This document shows, piece after piece, positions 1 to 8,194 of a stretch of DNA of 64,000 nt. Under the pieces are notes generated by a model. It was not told the DNA's origin and did no database searches. It worked only from the letters and a program-made list of their open reading frames with translations. The translations under genes and the position numbers were made by a program. Origin of the DNA: Phocaeicola barnesiae DSM 18169 = JCM 13652. Its GTDB lineage: Bacteria > Bacteroidota > Bacteroidia > Bacteroidales > Bacteroidaceae. Each line of letters opens with the position of its first letter. The first letter of the stretch is position 1. The DNA is taken from assembly GCF_000374585.1 (NCBI RefSeq), contig NZ_KB894655.1:1-64000 (forward strand). The letters run 5' to 3'.

Positions 1-106
1 CCATACCATATATTATTGATATGGACTACTTCTTGTACTACATCTCTGTTTGTTTATCTAAAGCTTTTCAAAGAACTTGCCTTCAAATCTTGTGTTGAAA
101 ACGGTT

Positions 107-139
107 GCAAAGGTAAGTCATATTTTCGAAACCACCAAA
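107..139 (-). promoter_or_regulatory. Strong leftward promoter, proximal of a tandem pair
   Basis: Read on the minus strand, a TTTG box (136-139) lies 20 bp from TACCTTTGC (107-115), a full match to the Bacteroides -33/-7 pattern. A run of A/T-rich sequence lies upstream at about 140-172. Transcription should begin near position 100 and leave the window. Confidence 0.7.
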
Positions 140-332
140 TTTTTCAGAAAAGTTTTTCAGAAAAATTTTTCAGCGGCGGTCCGAAGCGCGTCCCCCTCCG
201 AGCTCACCCTTTCTCGCTCCCTTGCAGCATGCAAGGTAAGATACTCAGTGAAGCGCCTCCGGAAAGACATCCGGCTTACACTCTGTCATCAGAATTTCAT
301 TTCTTCAGTGCGTTTCCCTCTCGAAAGCGGTT

Positions 333-363
333 GCAAAGGTACAGACTTTTCCGAAACCTGCAA
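333..363 (-). promoter_or_regulatory. Strong leftward promoter, distal of a tandem pair
   Basis: Minus strand: TTG at 361-363, a 19-bp spacer and TACCTTTGC at 333-341. The -7 box and its flanking TTGCAACCG match the proximal promoter at 107. A/T-rich sequence (366-412) lies upstream, as in strong promoters with an UP-like element. Confidence 0.7.
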
Positions 364-506
364 GTGTTTTACAACACTTTTTTATAACATTTTTATCAAT
401 TTTTTTTCAACAGACTGATAGTCTGACGAATAAGAATAACTATTTTCCCTACTTCCCGTTTTCAAGGGACAGACCGTACACCTATATTTAATGGATTCCC
501 TTCAAA

Positions 507-591
507 AAAACGTCCGCACGTTCCAACCGAAACGTGCGGACGTTTTCATCCGAACGAACGTTCGTTTGAATGAAAACAAACGTTCGTTTTT
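507..591. repeat. Palindromic interspersed element, copy 1
   Basis: Perfect 16-bp inverted arms (507-522 and 531-546, beginning AAAACGTCCGCACGTT) enclose an 8-base loop. Then comes a 14-bp palindrome AACGAACGTTCGTT (553-566), then GAATGAAAAC and a further ACGTTCGTTTTT. The 33-base tail from 559 differs at about five positions from the tail of the element at 44499. It lies just past the 3' end of the carbonic anhydrase gene, with A/T runs on both sides, so it could act as a terminator for that gene. Confidence 0.75.
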
Positions 592-630
592 CGAGCCCTA
601 CCAACAAGCTGGTTACCAGGCAGATGGGAA

Positions 631-1182
631 TCAGTCGATATTCGTCAGTTCCGTCAGTTGCCCGGTCACCGAATCCATGATGAAACCGCGGACAATCAAA
701 TCCTGCGGAACCAGCGGATGATGTTTCACCAGGTGTACACTCTTACGTACCGCTTCTTCGGTATCGTTGAAGCCGCTCAACCAGGAACGGAGGTTGATGT
801 CGCAATACTCCATCATGTCCAGGTGGTCCTGCGACACGCCCCGCTCACGCATGTGCTTCAGCATCAGTTCGCTGTCCATGTGCTGTACCCCGCAGTCGGT
901 ATGGCCGATAATCATGATTTCCTGCACGCCCAGCTCGTAGATGGCCACCAGCAGGCTGCGCACCACACTTCCAAACGGATGCATGACGGTACCGCCGGCG
1001 TTCTTGATGAGCTTCACATCGCCGTTCTTCAGGCCCAGTGCCGCGGGGAGCAGCTCTACCAGGCGGGTATCCATACAGGTTACGATTGCTATTTTCTTGT
1101 CCGGGTATTTGGTGGTGATGTATTTCTCATACCCTTTCTCTGCCACAAAGGCTTCATTGAATTTCAGTAGTTCGTCTATCAT
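631..1182 (-). CDS. Beta-class carbonic anhydrase
   Basis: Interconverts CO2 and bicarbonate; cytoplasmic zinc enzyme, 183 residues, the usual size of the short bacterial beta class. Zinc-site residues are visible: Cys36-x-Asp38-x-Arg40 in CMDTR and His94-x-x-Cys97 in HTDCG. Glycines of the NAGG motif follow at about residues 61-64. No signal peptide. The gene is transcribed alone from a promoter at 1240-1248, divergent from purH, and ends just before a palindromic element. Bicarbonate supply for carboxylations is the likely role; this is inferred from the family. Confidence 0.95.
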   Translation of the reverse strand: MIDELLKFNEAFVAEKGYEKYITTKYPDKKIAIVTCMDTRLVELLPAALGLKNGDVKLIKNAGGTVMHPFGSVVRSLLVAIYELGVQEIMIIGHTDCGVQHMDSELMLKHMRERGVSQDHLDMMEYCDINLRSWLSGFNDTEEAVRKSVHLVKHHPLVPQDLIVRGFIMDSVTGQLTELTNID

Positions 1183-1239
1183 CTCAATCAGTTTTAATTA
1201 ATGCCATCTGTCTTGCACGAAAGATGTTGTTCTCTGCCA

Positions 1240-1248
1240 ACAAATTTA
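1240..1248 (-). promoter_or_regulatory. Promoter -7 box of the carbonic anhydrase gene
   Basis: Minus-strand TAAATTTGT, about 58 bp upstream of the start codon and back to back with the purH promoter. Confidence 0.55.
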
Positions 1249-1284
1249 CAACGGATTCTGTTTCTGCAAGCAAAAAATTATCTG

Positions 1285-1292
1285 TATTTTTG
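1285..1292 (+). promoter_or_regulatory. Promoter -7 box of purH
   Basis: TATTTTTG. It overlaps an in-frame GTG at 1292 and places transcription start near 1299, so that GTG cannot be the start codon. This supports ATG 1319. Confidence 0.6.
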
Positions 1293-1318
1293 TGCAAATG
1301 ACTCAAACGAATCAAACT

Positions 1319-2497
1319 ATGGCAAAAGAACTCGAACTGAAGTACGGTTGTAACCCCAACCAGAAACCTGCCCGTATCTACATGCAGGAGGGAGAACTGC
1401 CCATCACCGTATTGAACGGACGCCCGGGATACATCAATTTCCTGGATGCCCTGAACGGATGGCAGTTGGTCAAGGAACTGAAAGAAGCCACCGGAATGCC
1501 GGCTGCCACTTCCTTCAAACACGTCAGCCCGGCAGGCGCCGCCATCGGCCTGGAACTGGACGAAACAATGAAACAGATTTATTTTGTGGGTGATTTGCCG
1601 CTTTCACCGCTGGCCAACGCCTACGTACGCGCCCGTGGAGCCGACCGCATGTCATCCTACGGCGATTTCATTGCCCTGAGCGACGTGTGCGACGAAGCCA
1701 CGGCCCGTTTCATCAACCGCGAAGTTTCCGACGGGGTCATCGCGCCGGGATATACCGACGCAGCGCTGGAAATCCTGAAAGCCAAGCGGAAAGGTACCTA
1801 CAACGTGATACAGATTGACCCGGACTACCGCCCGGCCCCCATCGAGCACAAGGACGTATTCGGCATCACCTTCGAGCAGGGACGCAACGAAATCAAACTG
1901 AACGGAGCGGAACTCTTCGAAAACATCCCGACCCAGAACAAGGACTTCCCCGAAGCGGCCCGCCGCGACCTGATGATTGCCCTGATTACCCTGAAATACA
2001 CCCAGTCGAATTCCGTATGCTACGTAAAGGATGGACAGGCCATCGGCATCGGAGCCGGCCAGCAGAGCCGCATCCACTGTACCCGTCTGGCAGGAAACAA
2101 GGCCGACATCTGGTACCTGCGCCAGCACCCGAAGGTACTGAACCTGCCCTGGGTAGAGAAAATCCGCCGCGCCGACCGTGACAACACCATCGACGTATAC
2201 ATCAGTGACGACCACGACGACGTACTGGCCGACGGCGTATGGCAACAGTTCTTCACCGAGAAGCCGGAAGTGCTGACCCGCGAAGAGAAACGTGCCTGGC
2301 TGGACACACTGACCGGCGTATCGCTGGGCTCGGACGCCTTCTTCCCCTTCGGCGACAACATCGAACGCGCCCACAAGAGCGGTGTAACCTATATCGCACA
2401 GGCCGGCGGCTCGGTACGTGACGACCATGTCATCGCCACCTGCGACAAGTACGGTATCGCCATGGCGTTTACCGGCATCCGCCTGTTCCACCATTAA
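1319..2497 (+). CDS. purH: Stand-alone AICAR formyltransferase (PurH-type, no IMP cyclohydrolase domain)
   Basis: Transfers a formyl group from 10-formyl-THF to AICAR, the penultimate step of purine synthesis. The 392 residues cover only the transformylase domain: ELELKYGCNPNQKPARI at the N-terminus, the Lys-His pair in SFKHVSPAGAA near residue 65, and SDAFFPFGDNIERA near the C-terminus. The roughly 200-residue cyclohydrolase domain of the usual bifunctional PurH (about 520 residues) is absent, so IMP closure must be done by another protein. ATG 1319 is chosen because the promoter overlaps the longer reading frame. Monocistronic, with a strong hairpin after the stop. Confidence 0.92.
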   Translation: MAKELELKYGCNPNQKPARIYMQEGELPITVLNGRPGYINFLDALNGWQLVKELKEATGMPAATSFKHVSPAGAAIGLELDETMKQIYFVGDLPLSPLANAYVRARGADRMSSYGDFIALSDVCDEATARFINREVSDGVIAPGYTDAALEILKAKRKGTYNVIQIDPDYRPAPIEHKDVFGITFEQGRNEIKLNGAELFENIPTQNKDFPEAARRDLMIALITLKYTQSNSVCYVKDGQAIGIGAGQQSRIHCTRLAGNKADIWYLRQHPKVLNLPWVEKIRRADRDNTIDVYISDDHDDVLADGVWQQFFTEKPEVLTREEKRAWLDTLTGVSLGSDAFFPFGDNIERAHKSGVTYIAQAGGSVRDDHVIATCDKYGIAMAFTGIRLFHH

Positions 2498-2512
2498 CAG
2501 GCCCTATACAAA

Positions 2513-2560
2513 CGAGACTCCCCCGGGAAAGGAAGCGGTTCCTTACCCGGGGGAGTCTTC
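2513..2560. terminator. Hairpin between convergent purH and an outer-membrane protein gene
   Basis: Arms 2516-2532 and 2541-2557 (GACTCCCCCGGG) with one mismatch and an 8-base loop. It is very GC-rich and lacks a clear T run. The convergent position suggests a shared terminator. Confidence 0.6.
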
Positions 2561-2587
2561 GTACATGGCCTTCGGCCGCTACGCGAT

Positions 2588-3205
2588 TCAGAACTTATAT
2601 GCGCATGTCAGATAAAAGGCCAGGTTATACGGATGATGACCGGAAGCAATCTTGATGAAGCTGAAGTCACCGTCAAGACCTACCGTCCAACGGGGAAAGT
2701 CCATCGCTACCCCCGCCTGTACACCGGCATCCAGCCGGTCCAGTCCGTCGGTCTTGACACCGTTCAGGTTCGAGCTTCCGAAGGTATTCCACGAAGTCGT
2801 CATATCGTCCACCTCGTATTCCGTCTTTCCGTTCACGCCGTATGCCAGGTAAGGACCTGCCGTAAACACCATGTCAAACGAAGAGACAGTCCCTACATGG
2901 AACGCAGCCAGCAGCGGCATCTGGAAATAGTTCTGGTTGACCTGCACGTCCTGATTCAGGCGTTCGGCCTTGGCACCTTTCGATACCCACGACAGTCCGG
3001 TCTGGAAAGAGACCAGTCCACTCAAGGGGACATCGATGCCGATTCCTACTTTCGGGCTGAATATCGGATTGGTATGGTCGGAGCCTTTTCCCATCCAGGT
3101 ACTCATACCCAAACCGAGTTCCATACTCCAGGTTACTTTTGTCTGTGCGGCGACAGTCAGCGTACACAGTACGCCCACCATCAGGAGAAGTAATTTTTTC
3201 ATCAT
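2588..3205 (-). CDS. Secreted outer-membrane beta-barrel protein (PorT-like)
   Basis: 205 residues starting with a signal peptide (MMKKLLLLMVGVLCTLTVAAQ). The rest alternates polar and hydrophobic residues, with Gly/aromatic-rich segments (GLGMSTWMGKG, GVGIDVPLSGLVSFQTGLSW, AGPYLAYGVNG) and ends in ...YKF, a C-terminal aromatic typical of outer-membrane barrels. This fits an eight-stranded barrel of the PorT/OMP_b-brl group. Substrate and role unknown. A -7 box TATTTTTGT at 3230-3238 gives it its own promoter. The gene downstream at 2497 is convergent. Confidence 0.75.
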   Translation of the reverse strand: MMKKLLLLMVGVLCTLTVAAQTKVTWSMELGLGMSTWMGKGSDHTNPIFSPKVGIGIDVPLSGLVSFQTGLSWVSKGAKAERLNQDVQVNQNYFQMPLLAAFHVGTVSSFDMVFTAGPYLAYGVNGKTEYEVDDMTTSWNTFGSSNLNGVKTDGLDRLDAGVQAGVAMDFPRWTVGLDGDFSFIKIASGHHPYNLAFYLTCAYKF

Positions 3206-3229
3206 GTCTTTCTTTTTTCGTCATTTCAG

Positions 3230-3238
3230 ACAAAAATA
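3230..3238 (-). promoter_or_regulatory. Promoter -7 box of the 205-residue barrel protein
   Basis: Minus-strand TATTTTTGT 25 bp upstream of the start codon. Confidence 0.45.
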
Positions 3239-3296
3239 AGAAAAATCCGGCACATGCCTCTCTTTCTACCTGTTTTTTCGCAATGAAAAGAATAAA

Positions 3297-3812
3297 TCAG
3301 AATTCATAATCGATTCCGATGGAAATGTTTTCTCCATCGAGGTCTACACCCAGTCCATTTTCACCCCGGAAATAATCGTCGCGGAATCCAGCAAAACCAA
3401 TCTTGGAAATCAGACTGAAATGATTGTTCAACTTAATGGAAATACCCGGTTTCACACCAATCTCAAAACCATTATAGTTATCCATATCCTTTACCGCTGT
3501 AGTAGAAAAACCGAATCCCATATCAAGGAACAAACGGACAATCTTATTCTCGTAGAACGAAAAACGGGCATAAGGTGCCAAAGCAAACGAATTAAGGCTG
3601 GTGCCGTCTTCATATGAATGAGAAAAGACCAGCTCTCCTCCCACAGCCCATCTGCTGTTCAGATTATAACCGAACTCCGGAGCGATAGAAAACTTAGTAC
3701 GGTCTGCGTCATCATTTCTCCAAAGGCTGATACCACCGCCCAGATACATCTCCTGTGCCTGTGCTGCCAATGCAGACACCAACATCACTAATACAAACAA
3801 AAACTTTCTCAT
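3297..3812 (-). CDS. Small outer-membrane beta-barrel protein
   Basis: 171 residues: signal peptide (MRKFLFVLVMLVSALAAQAQ), then a barrel-like pattern with YLGGGISLWRN, FGYNLNSRWAVGGELVFSHSYE and a final IGIDYEF ending in an aromatic residue. Similar in plan to the neighbouring 205-residue protein, but not an evident duplicate. Unknown function; probably porin- or adhesin-like scaffolding of the OmpX/opacity type. It reads in the same direction as the barrel gene at 2588, 91 bp away, with a possible separate promoter for the latter. Confidence 0.75.
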   Translation of the reverse strand: MRKFLFVLVMLVSALAAQAQEMYLGGGISLWRNDDADRTKFSIAPEFGYNLNSRWAVGGELVFSHSYEDGTSLNSFALAPYARFSFYENKIVRLFLDMGFGFSTTAVKDMDNYNGFEIGVKPGISIKLNNHFSLISKIGFAGFRDDYFRGENGLGVDLDGENISIGIDYEF

Positions 3813-3857
3813 AAAAACTAATTTAAAGATTAATATTAAAAATAAAATACACTTCTG

Positions 3858-4052
3858 TCATTTTCCCTTATGGCGATTCGCCCGCTGACGGCGGTATTCC
3901 GCTTTCATCTTGGCAGAACCCGAACCGTGAAGCCCCGTAATGTAGGTCTTCTTCTTGGCCTTGGTCTTTACTTTCTCTTCTTTCTTTCCGGCCGGCGAGG
4001 ATTTGCTTCCCTTGAAGACAATCCCCTCGGTCATAATCTTTTCTATATCCAT
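3858..4052 (-). CDS. Small basic protein of unknown function
   Basis: 64 residues, extremely rich in Lys/Arg (tracts such as GKKEEKVKTKAKKK and EYRRQRANRHKGK), with no membrane segment or signal. It lies 27 bp after the B3/4-domain gene and in the same direction, as the last gene of a leftward cluster. The composition resembles RNA-binding tails of ribosome-associated proteins, but no family was recognised. The frame is uninterrupted and the position is operon-like, so it is probably real. Confidence 0.55.
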   Translation of the reverse strand: MDIEKIMTEGIVFKGSKSSPAGKKEEKVKTKAKKKTYITGLHGSGSAKMKAEYRRQRANRHKGK

Positions 4053-4079
4053 AAATCTATATCGGCTAATTGTTCGGAA

Positions 4080-4751
4080 TCAATTGAAATACACGACTTC
4101 CACCTGACGGGCGGCGGCAAACTCCTTCAAGAGGTCGACCATGTACCGCACATCGGCTTCCAGCCCTTCCTTTCCACGGTAACTGTTCATGATGGCCAGC
4201 AGGTGAGTGGTGTCACCGGTCAGCTTGGTACGTTCGTTATCGCTGGTAGGAGTCCCTACCCCACCCACCGCATCGCGGTAGACAGGCATCCCTTCGATGT
4301 TCAGCTCCCCGCGTCCGATGCCTTCATACGGCTCGCCGGCCTTTCCGATGCCCAGCACCAGGCGGTCGCCCACAATCTTGTCGAGGTCAAACCCGCCGAT
4401 GGAGTGTCCGCTGTAGATGGAGGCCAGATTAATCAGGTCCACCAGCGTATCGATCTGATACAGGGGAAGTCCGCGCAGGATGCGCCGGCACAGTGCCTCG
4501 GACGAGGGACGGTAGCGGCTGGGGTCCTTGCCACATTTCTTATAGGCCTGGCGGGTAGCCTGGATGGCAGGCATATCCTTGATGGAATCGACAGTATACC
4601 GCTGGCGGTAGAGTTCCGTAAACTCCTGGATGCGTTTCCACAACGGCTCGCTGTAGGCCGAATTCGTCACTTCGGCCAGTACGGCGGCTCCCTGGAACGA
4701 AGGCCAGGCGGCTTTCAGCTCCGGAGAGACTTCTAATGTAATCTTCTTCAT
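4080..4751 (-). CDS. B3/B4 tRNA-binding domain protein
   Basis: 223 residues forming the B3/4 fold found in the beta subunit of phenylalanyl-tRNA synthetase, here as a free-standing protein. Recognisable stretches are YRPSSEALCRRILRG, VDLINLASIYSGHSIGGFD and GELNIEGMPVYRDAVGGVGTP. In PheT this domain edits misacylated tRNA; the free-standing proteins may do similar work, but that is inferred. It lies 13 bp after pgeF in the leftward cluster with obg, so they are probably co-transcribed. Confidence 0.8.
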   Translation of the reverse strand: MKKITLEVSPELKAAWPSFQGAAVLAEVTNSAYSEPLWKRIQEFTELYRQRYTVDSIKDMPAIQATRQAYKKCGKDPSRYRPSSEALCRRILRGLPLYQIDTLVDLINLASIYSGHSIGGFDLDKIVGDRLVLGIGKAGEPYEGIGRGELNIEGMPVYRDAVGGVGTPTSDNERTKLTGDTTHLLAIMNSYRGKEGLEADVRYMVDLLKEFAAARQVEVVYFN

Positions 4752-4764
4752 ACTTCGTTGGCGT

Positions 4765-5574
4765 TTAGAAAGGATGCATCAGCAGAATTCCCGACAGGAT
4801 ACGTCCGGAGCGGATACCTTGCCGGCGTGCGGAAAAGAACCTGTCGTTCTGCCGATAGGTACAGATACCGGCTACCGAGACCTGCGCCTCGGGAACCCCC
4901 TGTTCCAACAGCTGCAGGCGGTTGGCCTCCCACAAATCCAGGTGCCACTTCGAGTCCCGGCGTGCAATGCGCTCCATGGGGAAGCCGGCCTCGCAGAATG
5001 CCTGATAGACTTCATCGCCTACCTCGAAGGCGTCCAGCGAAATGCCGGGACCGATGCAGGCCACCACATCTTCGGGACGGGTGCCGTACACCTCTCCCAT
5101 CTGCCGCAGGGTCTTACCGACAATCCGTGCCACGGTACCCCGCCATCCCGCATGAACGGCGGCCACCGCCCGCAGGCGCCGGTCGTAACAAAGCACCGGG
5201 ATACAGTCGGCCGTAGAGATACACAGGCACTGCCCGGGAATACGGGTCATCAGGGCATCCACCCCTTCCAGCGCCTCCGTGCGGGCCGCATCGGGCAACT
5301 GCAGGAAAGCCTCATCCACGGTACGTACCTCTGTACCGTGTGTCTGGTGAGGGATGAGCAACGTTTCCGGCCGTTGCGGCAGCAGGCCGCACAAGAGTTC
5401 CCGGTTCCGGGCCACCGCCTCGTGACGGTCGCCGCAATAGCCGTTGCAGTTGAACGAGGCATACGCCCCTTCGCTGAACCCTCCATGCCGGGTGGTCGAG
5501 AAACAGAAGATGTCGGTGTAAGGTTGCATCGCCCCATACACCAACATCCGGTTATCTGCTGAAAAATGATTCAT
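4765..5574 (-). CDS. pgeF: Peptidoglycan editing factor / polyphenol oxidase-like (PgeF, YfiH)
   Basis: 269 residues of the laccase-domain YfiH family, which removes wrongly incorporated amino acids from peptidoglycan precursors in Escherichia coli. Metal-binding positions are visible in HQTHGTEV, CISTADCIPV and HAGWRGTVARI. The ATG at 5574 (MNHFSADNRM) is chosen over an upstream ATG inside obg because it starts two bases after the obg stop, which implies translational coupling. No signal peptide, consistent with cytoplasmic action on UDP-linked precursors. Confidence 0.9.
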   Translation of the reverse strand: MNHFSADNRMLVYGAMQPYTDIFCFSTTRHGGFSEGAYASFNCNGYCGDRHEAVARNRELLCGLLPQRPETLLIPHQTHGTEVRTVDEAFLQLPDAARTEALEGVDALMTRIPGQCLCISTADCIPVLCYDRRLRAVAAVHAGWRGTVARIVGKTLRQMGEVYGTRPEDVVACIGPGISLDAFEVGDEVYQAFCEAGFPMERIARRDSKWHLDLWEANRLQLLEQGVPEAQVSVAGICTYRQNDRFFSARRQGIRSGRILSGILLMHPF

Positions 5575-5576
5575 GA

Positions 5577-6761
5577 TTATTTCTGGGGTTCGTCCTCCCA
5601 ATCTTCTTCTTCGTATTCGTATTCGAAATCCTCGTCGTCCGCTTCGTCCTCGTATTCAAACTCGAAGTCCTCGTCTTCGCCCATATCCTGCAGTTCCTGC
5701 TGGAGCTCGGTCAGGTTCTTGGCACGATGGACAATCGCCTCCCGACGGACCGCTTCCAGTTGGTTGCTGTCCTTGTTGAGTTCCGTCCACAGGATGTCCT
5801 TCAGTTCGGATATGCCCAGTCCGGTAATGGAAGAGATGAATACATGCGGTATATCTTGAGGCAATGTAGGTTCCAGCATCGCAATCAGCTCCTCGTCCAG
5901 CATATCGCTCTTGGTGATAGCCAGCACCCGCTGCTTGTCGAGCATCTCCGGGTTGAAACGTGCCAGCTCGTTGAGCAGCACCTCGTATTCCTTGCGGATA
6001 TCGTCCGTATCGCCCGGCACCATGAACAGCAGCAGCGAGTTACGTTCGATGTGGCGCAGGAAGCGCAGGCCCAGCCCCTTCCCTTCGCTGGCCCCTTCGA
6101 TGATACCCGGGATGTCGGCCATCACGAAGGACTTCCCTTCGCGGTAAGAGACGATACCCAGATTCGGTTCCAGCGTAGTGAACGGATAGTTGGCAATCTT
6201 CGGACGGGCCGCCGACACCGTAGAAAGCAGCGTAGACTTTCCGGCATTGGGGAATCCCACCAGACCTACATCGGCCAATAGTTTCAGTTCCAAGATAACG
6301 GTCATCTCCTGCATGGGTTCGCCCGGCTGCGCAAAGCGGGGAGCCTGGCGGGTAGCCGTCCGGAAGTGCCAGTTGCCCAGTCCTCCGCGTCCCCCTTTCA
6401 AGAGGATGACCTCCTGTCCGTGTTCGGTAATGTCGCATACATACTCGCCGGTTTCGGCGTTGTAGGCCACCGTTCCGCACGGCACTTCAATGATTTTATC
6501 TGCACCGTCTTTTCCGAAGCTCTTGTTCTTCGAGCCGTTTCCTCCGTGTTCGGCGAACACGTGGCGTTCATACTTCAGGTGCAGCAATGTCCAGTAATTG
6601 CGGTTACCCCGCAAGATAACATGACCTCCTCTACCACCGTCGCCACCGTCAGGGCCTCCATTGGGCATGTATTTCTCACGACGCATGTGTACCGAGCCTC
6701 GGCCTCCTTTACCGGAGCGGCAGTAGATCTTTACATAATCAACAAAATTCGATTCAGCCAT
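5577..6761 (-). CDS. obg: Obg-family GTPase
   Basis: GTPase that binds the 50S subunit and helps its assembly. The 394 residues show the order expected: a glycine-rich Obg fold (residues 1-160, [14 protein letters not shown]), the P-loop GFPNAGKST (169-177), [10 protein letters not shown] as the G3 region and the TKSD G4 motif. A very acidic C-terminal tail of about 40 residues, rich in Glu/Asp and Tyr/Phe, replaces the usual C-terminal domain. Adenylate kinase precedes it and pgeF follows, in one leftward unit. Confidence 0.97.
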   Translation of the reverse strand: MAESNFVDYVKIYCRSGKGGRGSVHMRREKYMPNGGPDGGDGGRGGHVILRGNRNYWTLLHLKYERHVFAEHGGNGSKNKSFGKDGADKIIEVPCGTVAYNAETGEYVCDITEHGQEVILLKGGRGGLGNWHFRTATRQAPRFAQPGEPMQEMTVILELKLLADVGLVGFPNAGKSTLLSTVSAARPKIANYPFTTLEPNLGIVSYREGKSFVMADIPGIIEGASEGKGLGLRFLRHIERNSLLLFMVPGDTDDIRKEYEVLLNELARFNPEMLDKQRVLAITKSDMLDEELIAMLEPTLPQDIPHVFISSITGLGISELKDILWTELNKDSNQLEAVRREAIVHRAKNLTELQQELQDMGEDEDFEFEYEDEADDEDFEYEYEEEDWEDEPQK

Positions 6762-6903
6762 AATGCTAGTTCAATAATTACGTTCGTATCCCTACGAAAC
6801 AAGTAAACGGTCGGTTTATATTTACGATAAAAGATAAAGAAGAATAAAGAACCTTATATCCGGACAGACAGAAGGCTCTCCATTCTTCGTATATATGATT
6901 CAA

Positions 6904-7473
6904 TCAGAGTTTATCGATTGCAGTACAGATATCGGCAAAGATACCTTCCATGGTACCCAGACCATTGATGTGGCAATACTTGCCATCATTCTTGTACCAG
7001 TCAATCAACGGAGCTGTCTGTGAATGGTAAACGACCAGACGTTTCTTGATGGTTTCTTCATTATCGTCAGCACGTCCACATTCCTGACCACGCTTGATAA
7101 GACGGGTCATCAGTTCATCTTCCGGAACTTCCAGGTCAAGCATGACAGACACTTCCTGTCCGCGTTCCTTCAACATCGCCTTCAGCGCATCTGCCTGAGC
7201 GATGGTACGTGGGAAACCGTCGAAGATGACACCTTTACTGTCCTTAAAGCTATCGAATACACTAGCCAGAATGTCAATCATCAGGGCATCCGGAATCAGC
7301 TGTCCGTTATCGATGTAGCCTTTAGCTGTCTTACCCAGTTCGGTACCGTTCTTGATTTCGGCACGCAGCACGTCGCCTGTAGAGATGTGGTTCAATCCGT
7401 ATTTCTCCACGATACGGGCACTCTGAGTTCCTTTTCCGGAGCCCGGTGCACCAAAAATTACAATATTCAACAT
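6904..7473 (-). CDS. adk: Adenylate kinase
   Basis: Converts ATP + AMP to 2 ADP. 189 residues with the P-loop GAPGSGKGTQ (8-17), the FDGFPRT motif and a short LID (RGQECGRADDN) lacking the zinc-binding cysteine set seen in longer forms. It lies 28 bp after hpt and is followed after 142 bp by obg. Cytoplasmic; nucleotide homeostasis together with the adjacent purine-salvage enzyme. Confidence 0.97.
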   Translation of the reverse strand: MLNIVIFGAPGSGKGTQSARIVEKYGLNHISTGDVLRAEIKNGTELGKTAKGYIDNGQLIPDALMIDILASVFDSFKDSKGVIFDGFPRTIAQADALKAMLKERGQEVSVMLDLEVPEDELMTRLIKRGQECGRADDNEETIKKRLVVYHSQTAPLIDWYKNDGKYCHINGLGTMEGIFADICTAIDKL

Positions 7474-7501
7474 TTTTACCTTAATTATTATATAGTGAGT
7501 A

Positions 7502-8038
7502 TTAGTCTTCTACGATGTAGATATCCCGGAAATTACGTCCGTAACCGTCGTAATCGAGTCCGTAGCCAACGATGAAATCGTTCGGGATATTCATGGCCAC
7601 ATAATCAATCTTCAGGTCTACCTGCAGCTTGTCGGGTTTCACCAGCAGCGTAGCGATACGGATGTCCTTGGGATTCTTCGCGCGCAAGGTTTCAAGCAGC
7701 CGCTGCATGGTCAGGCCGGTATCGACAATGTCTTCTACAATGACGACGGTACGTCCGCTGATGTCGTCGTTCAGTCCTACCAGTTCCTTTACCCGGCCGG
7801 TAGTGGAAGTCCCTTCATACGAAGCCAGCTTCACGAAAGAGATTTCGCAGGGAATGGTCAGCCGTTTCATCAGATCGGCGGTAAACATGAATGACCCATT
7901 CAGGACGCTCACGAACAAGGGGTCGCTTCCGGAAAGGTCACGATTGATTTCATCGGCCACACGGGCAACCTCTGTCAGAATCTTCTCTTCCGGAATGAAC
8001 GTGGTAAACCGTTTATCTTTAATCTGAATAGTATCCAT
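7502..8038 (-). CDS. hpt: Hypoxanthine phosphoribosyltransferase
   Basis: Salvages hypoxanthine (and probably guanine) with PRPP to give IMP/GMP. 178 residues; the PRPP-binding loop is VVIVEDIVDTGLTMQ, and VGYGLDYDGYGRN near the C-terminus fits the purine site. First gene of the leftward cluster hpt-adk-obg-pgeF; its promoter lies at 8064-8072. Confidence 0.95.
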   Translation of the reverse strand: MDTIQIKDKRFTTFIPEEKILTEVARVADEINRDLSGSDPLFVSVLNGSFMFTADLMKRLTIPCEISFVKLASYEGTSTTGRVKELVGLNDDISGRTVVIVEDIVDTGLTMQRLLETLRAKNPKDIRIATLLVKPDKLQVDLKIDYVAMNIPNDFIVGYGLDYDGYGRNFRDIYIVED

Positions 8039-8063
8039 AGATCTATGTTGTTAATAAATTGGT

Positions 8064-8072
8064 GCAAATTTA
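8064..8072 (-). promoter_or_regulatory. Promoter -7 box of the hpt-adk-obg cluster
   Basis: Minus-strand TAAATTTGC, 26 bp upstream of the hpt start codon. Confidence 0.55.
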
Positions 8073-8194
8073 CGAATAATCTGCCAAACCTCCACACGCT
8101 CACGACGGTTTTAAATATATTTTCTAAGGAAACATAAAGACAGTTCAATCCTTTTTTCGTACTTTTACCGTCAAATTAGCTAGTTGAGAGAACA

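Larger units (their letters stand above)
1..506. other. Non-coding region, likely promoter and leader of an rRNA operon left of the window
   Basis: No credible gene is present; the plus-strand reading frames here have no recognisable family. On the minus strand the region holds two strong promoters about 226 bp apart, with A/T-rich stretches upstream of each, and a leader running out of the window at position 1. Tandem strong promoters with a long untranslated leader are what is expected upstream of an rRNA operon. The rRNA genes themselves are not visible, so this is inference. Confidence 0.45.

Noticed and set aside
16-721. Plus-strand reading frames of 76-123 residues at the left edge
   Set aside because: Composition is unlike protein; they overlap promoters and a palindromic repeat, and no family is recognisable.
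1652-2494. 280-residue frame antisense to purH
   Set aside because: Mirror frame of a high-GC coding strand; the purH motifs are on the plus strand.
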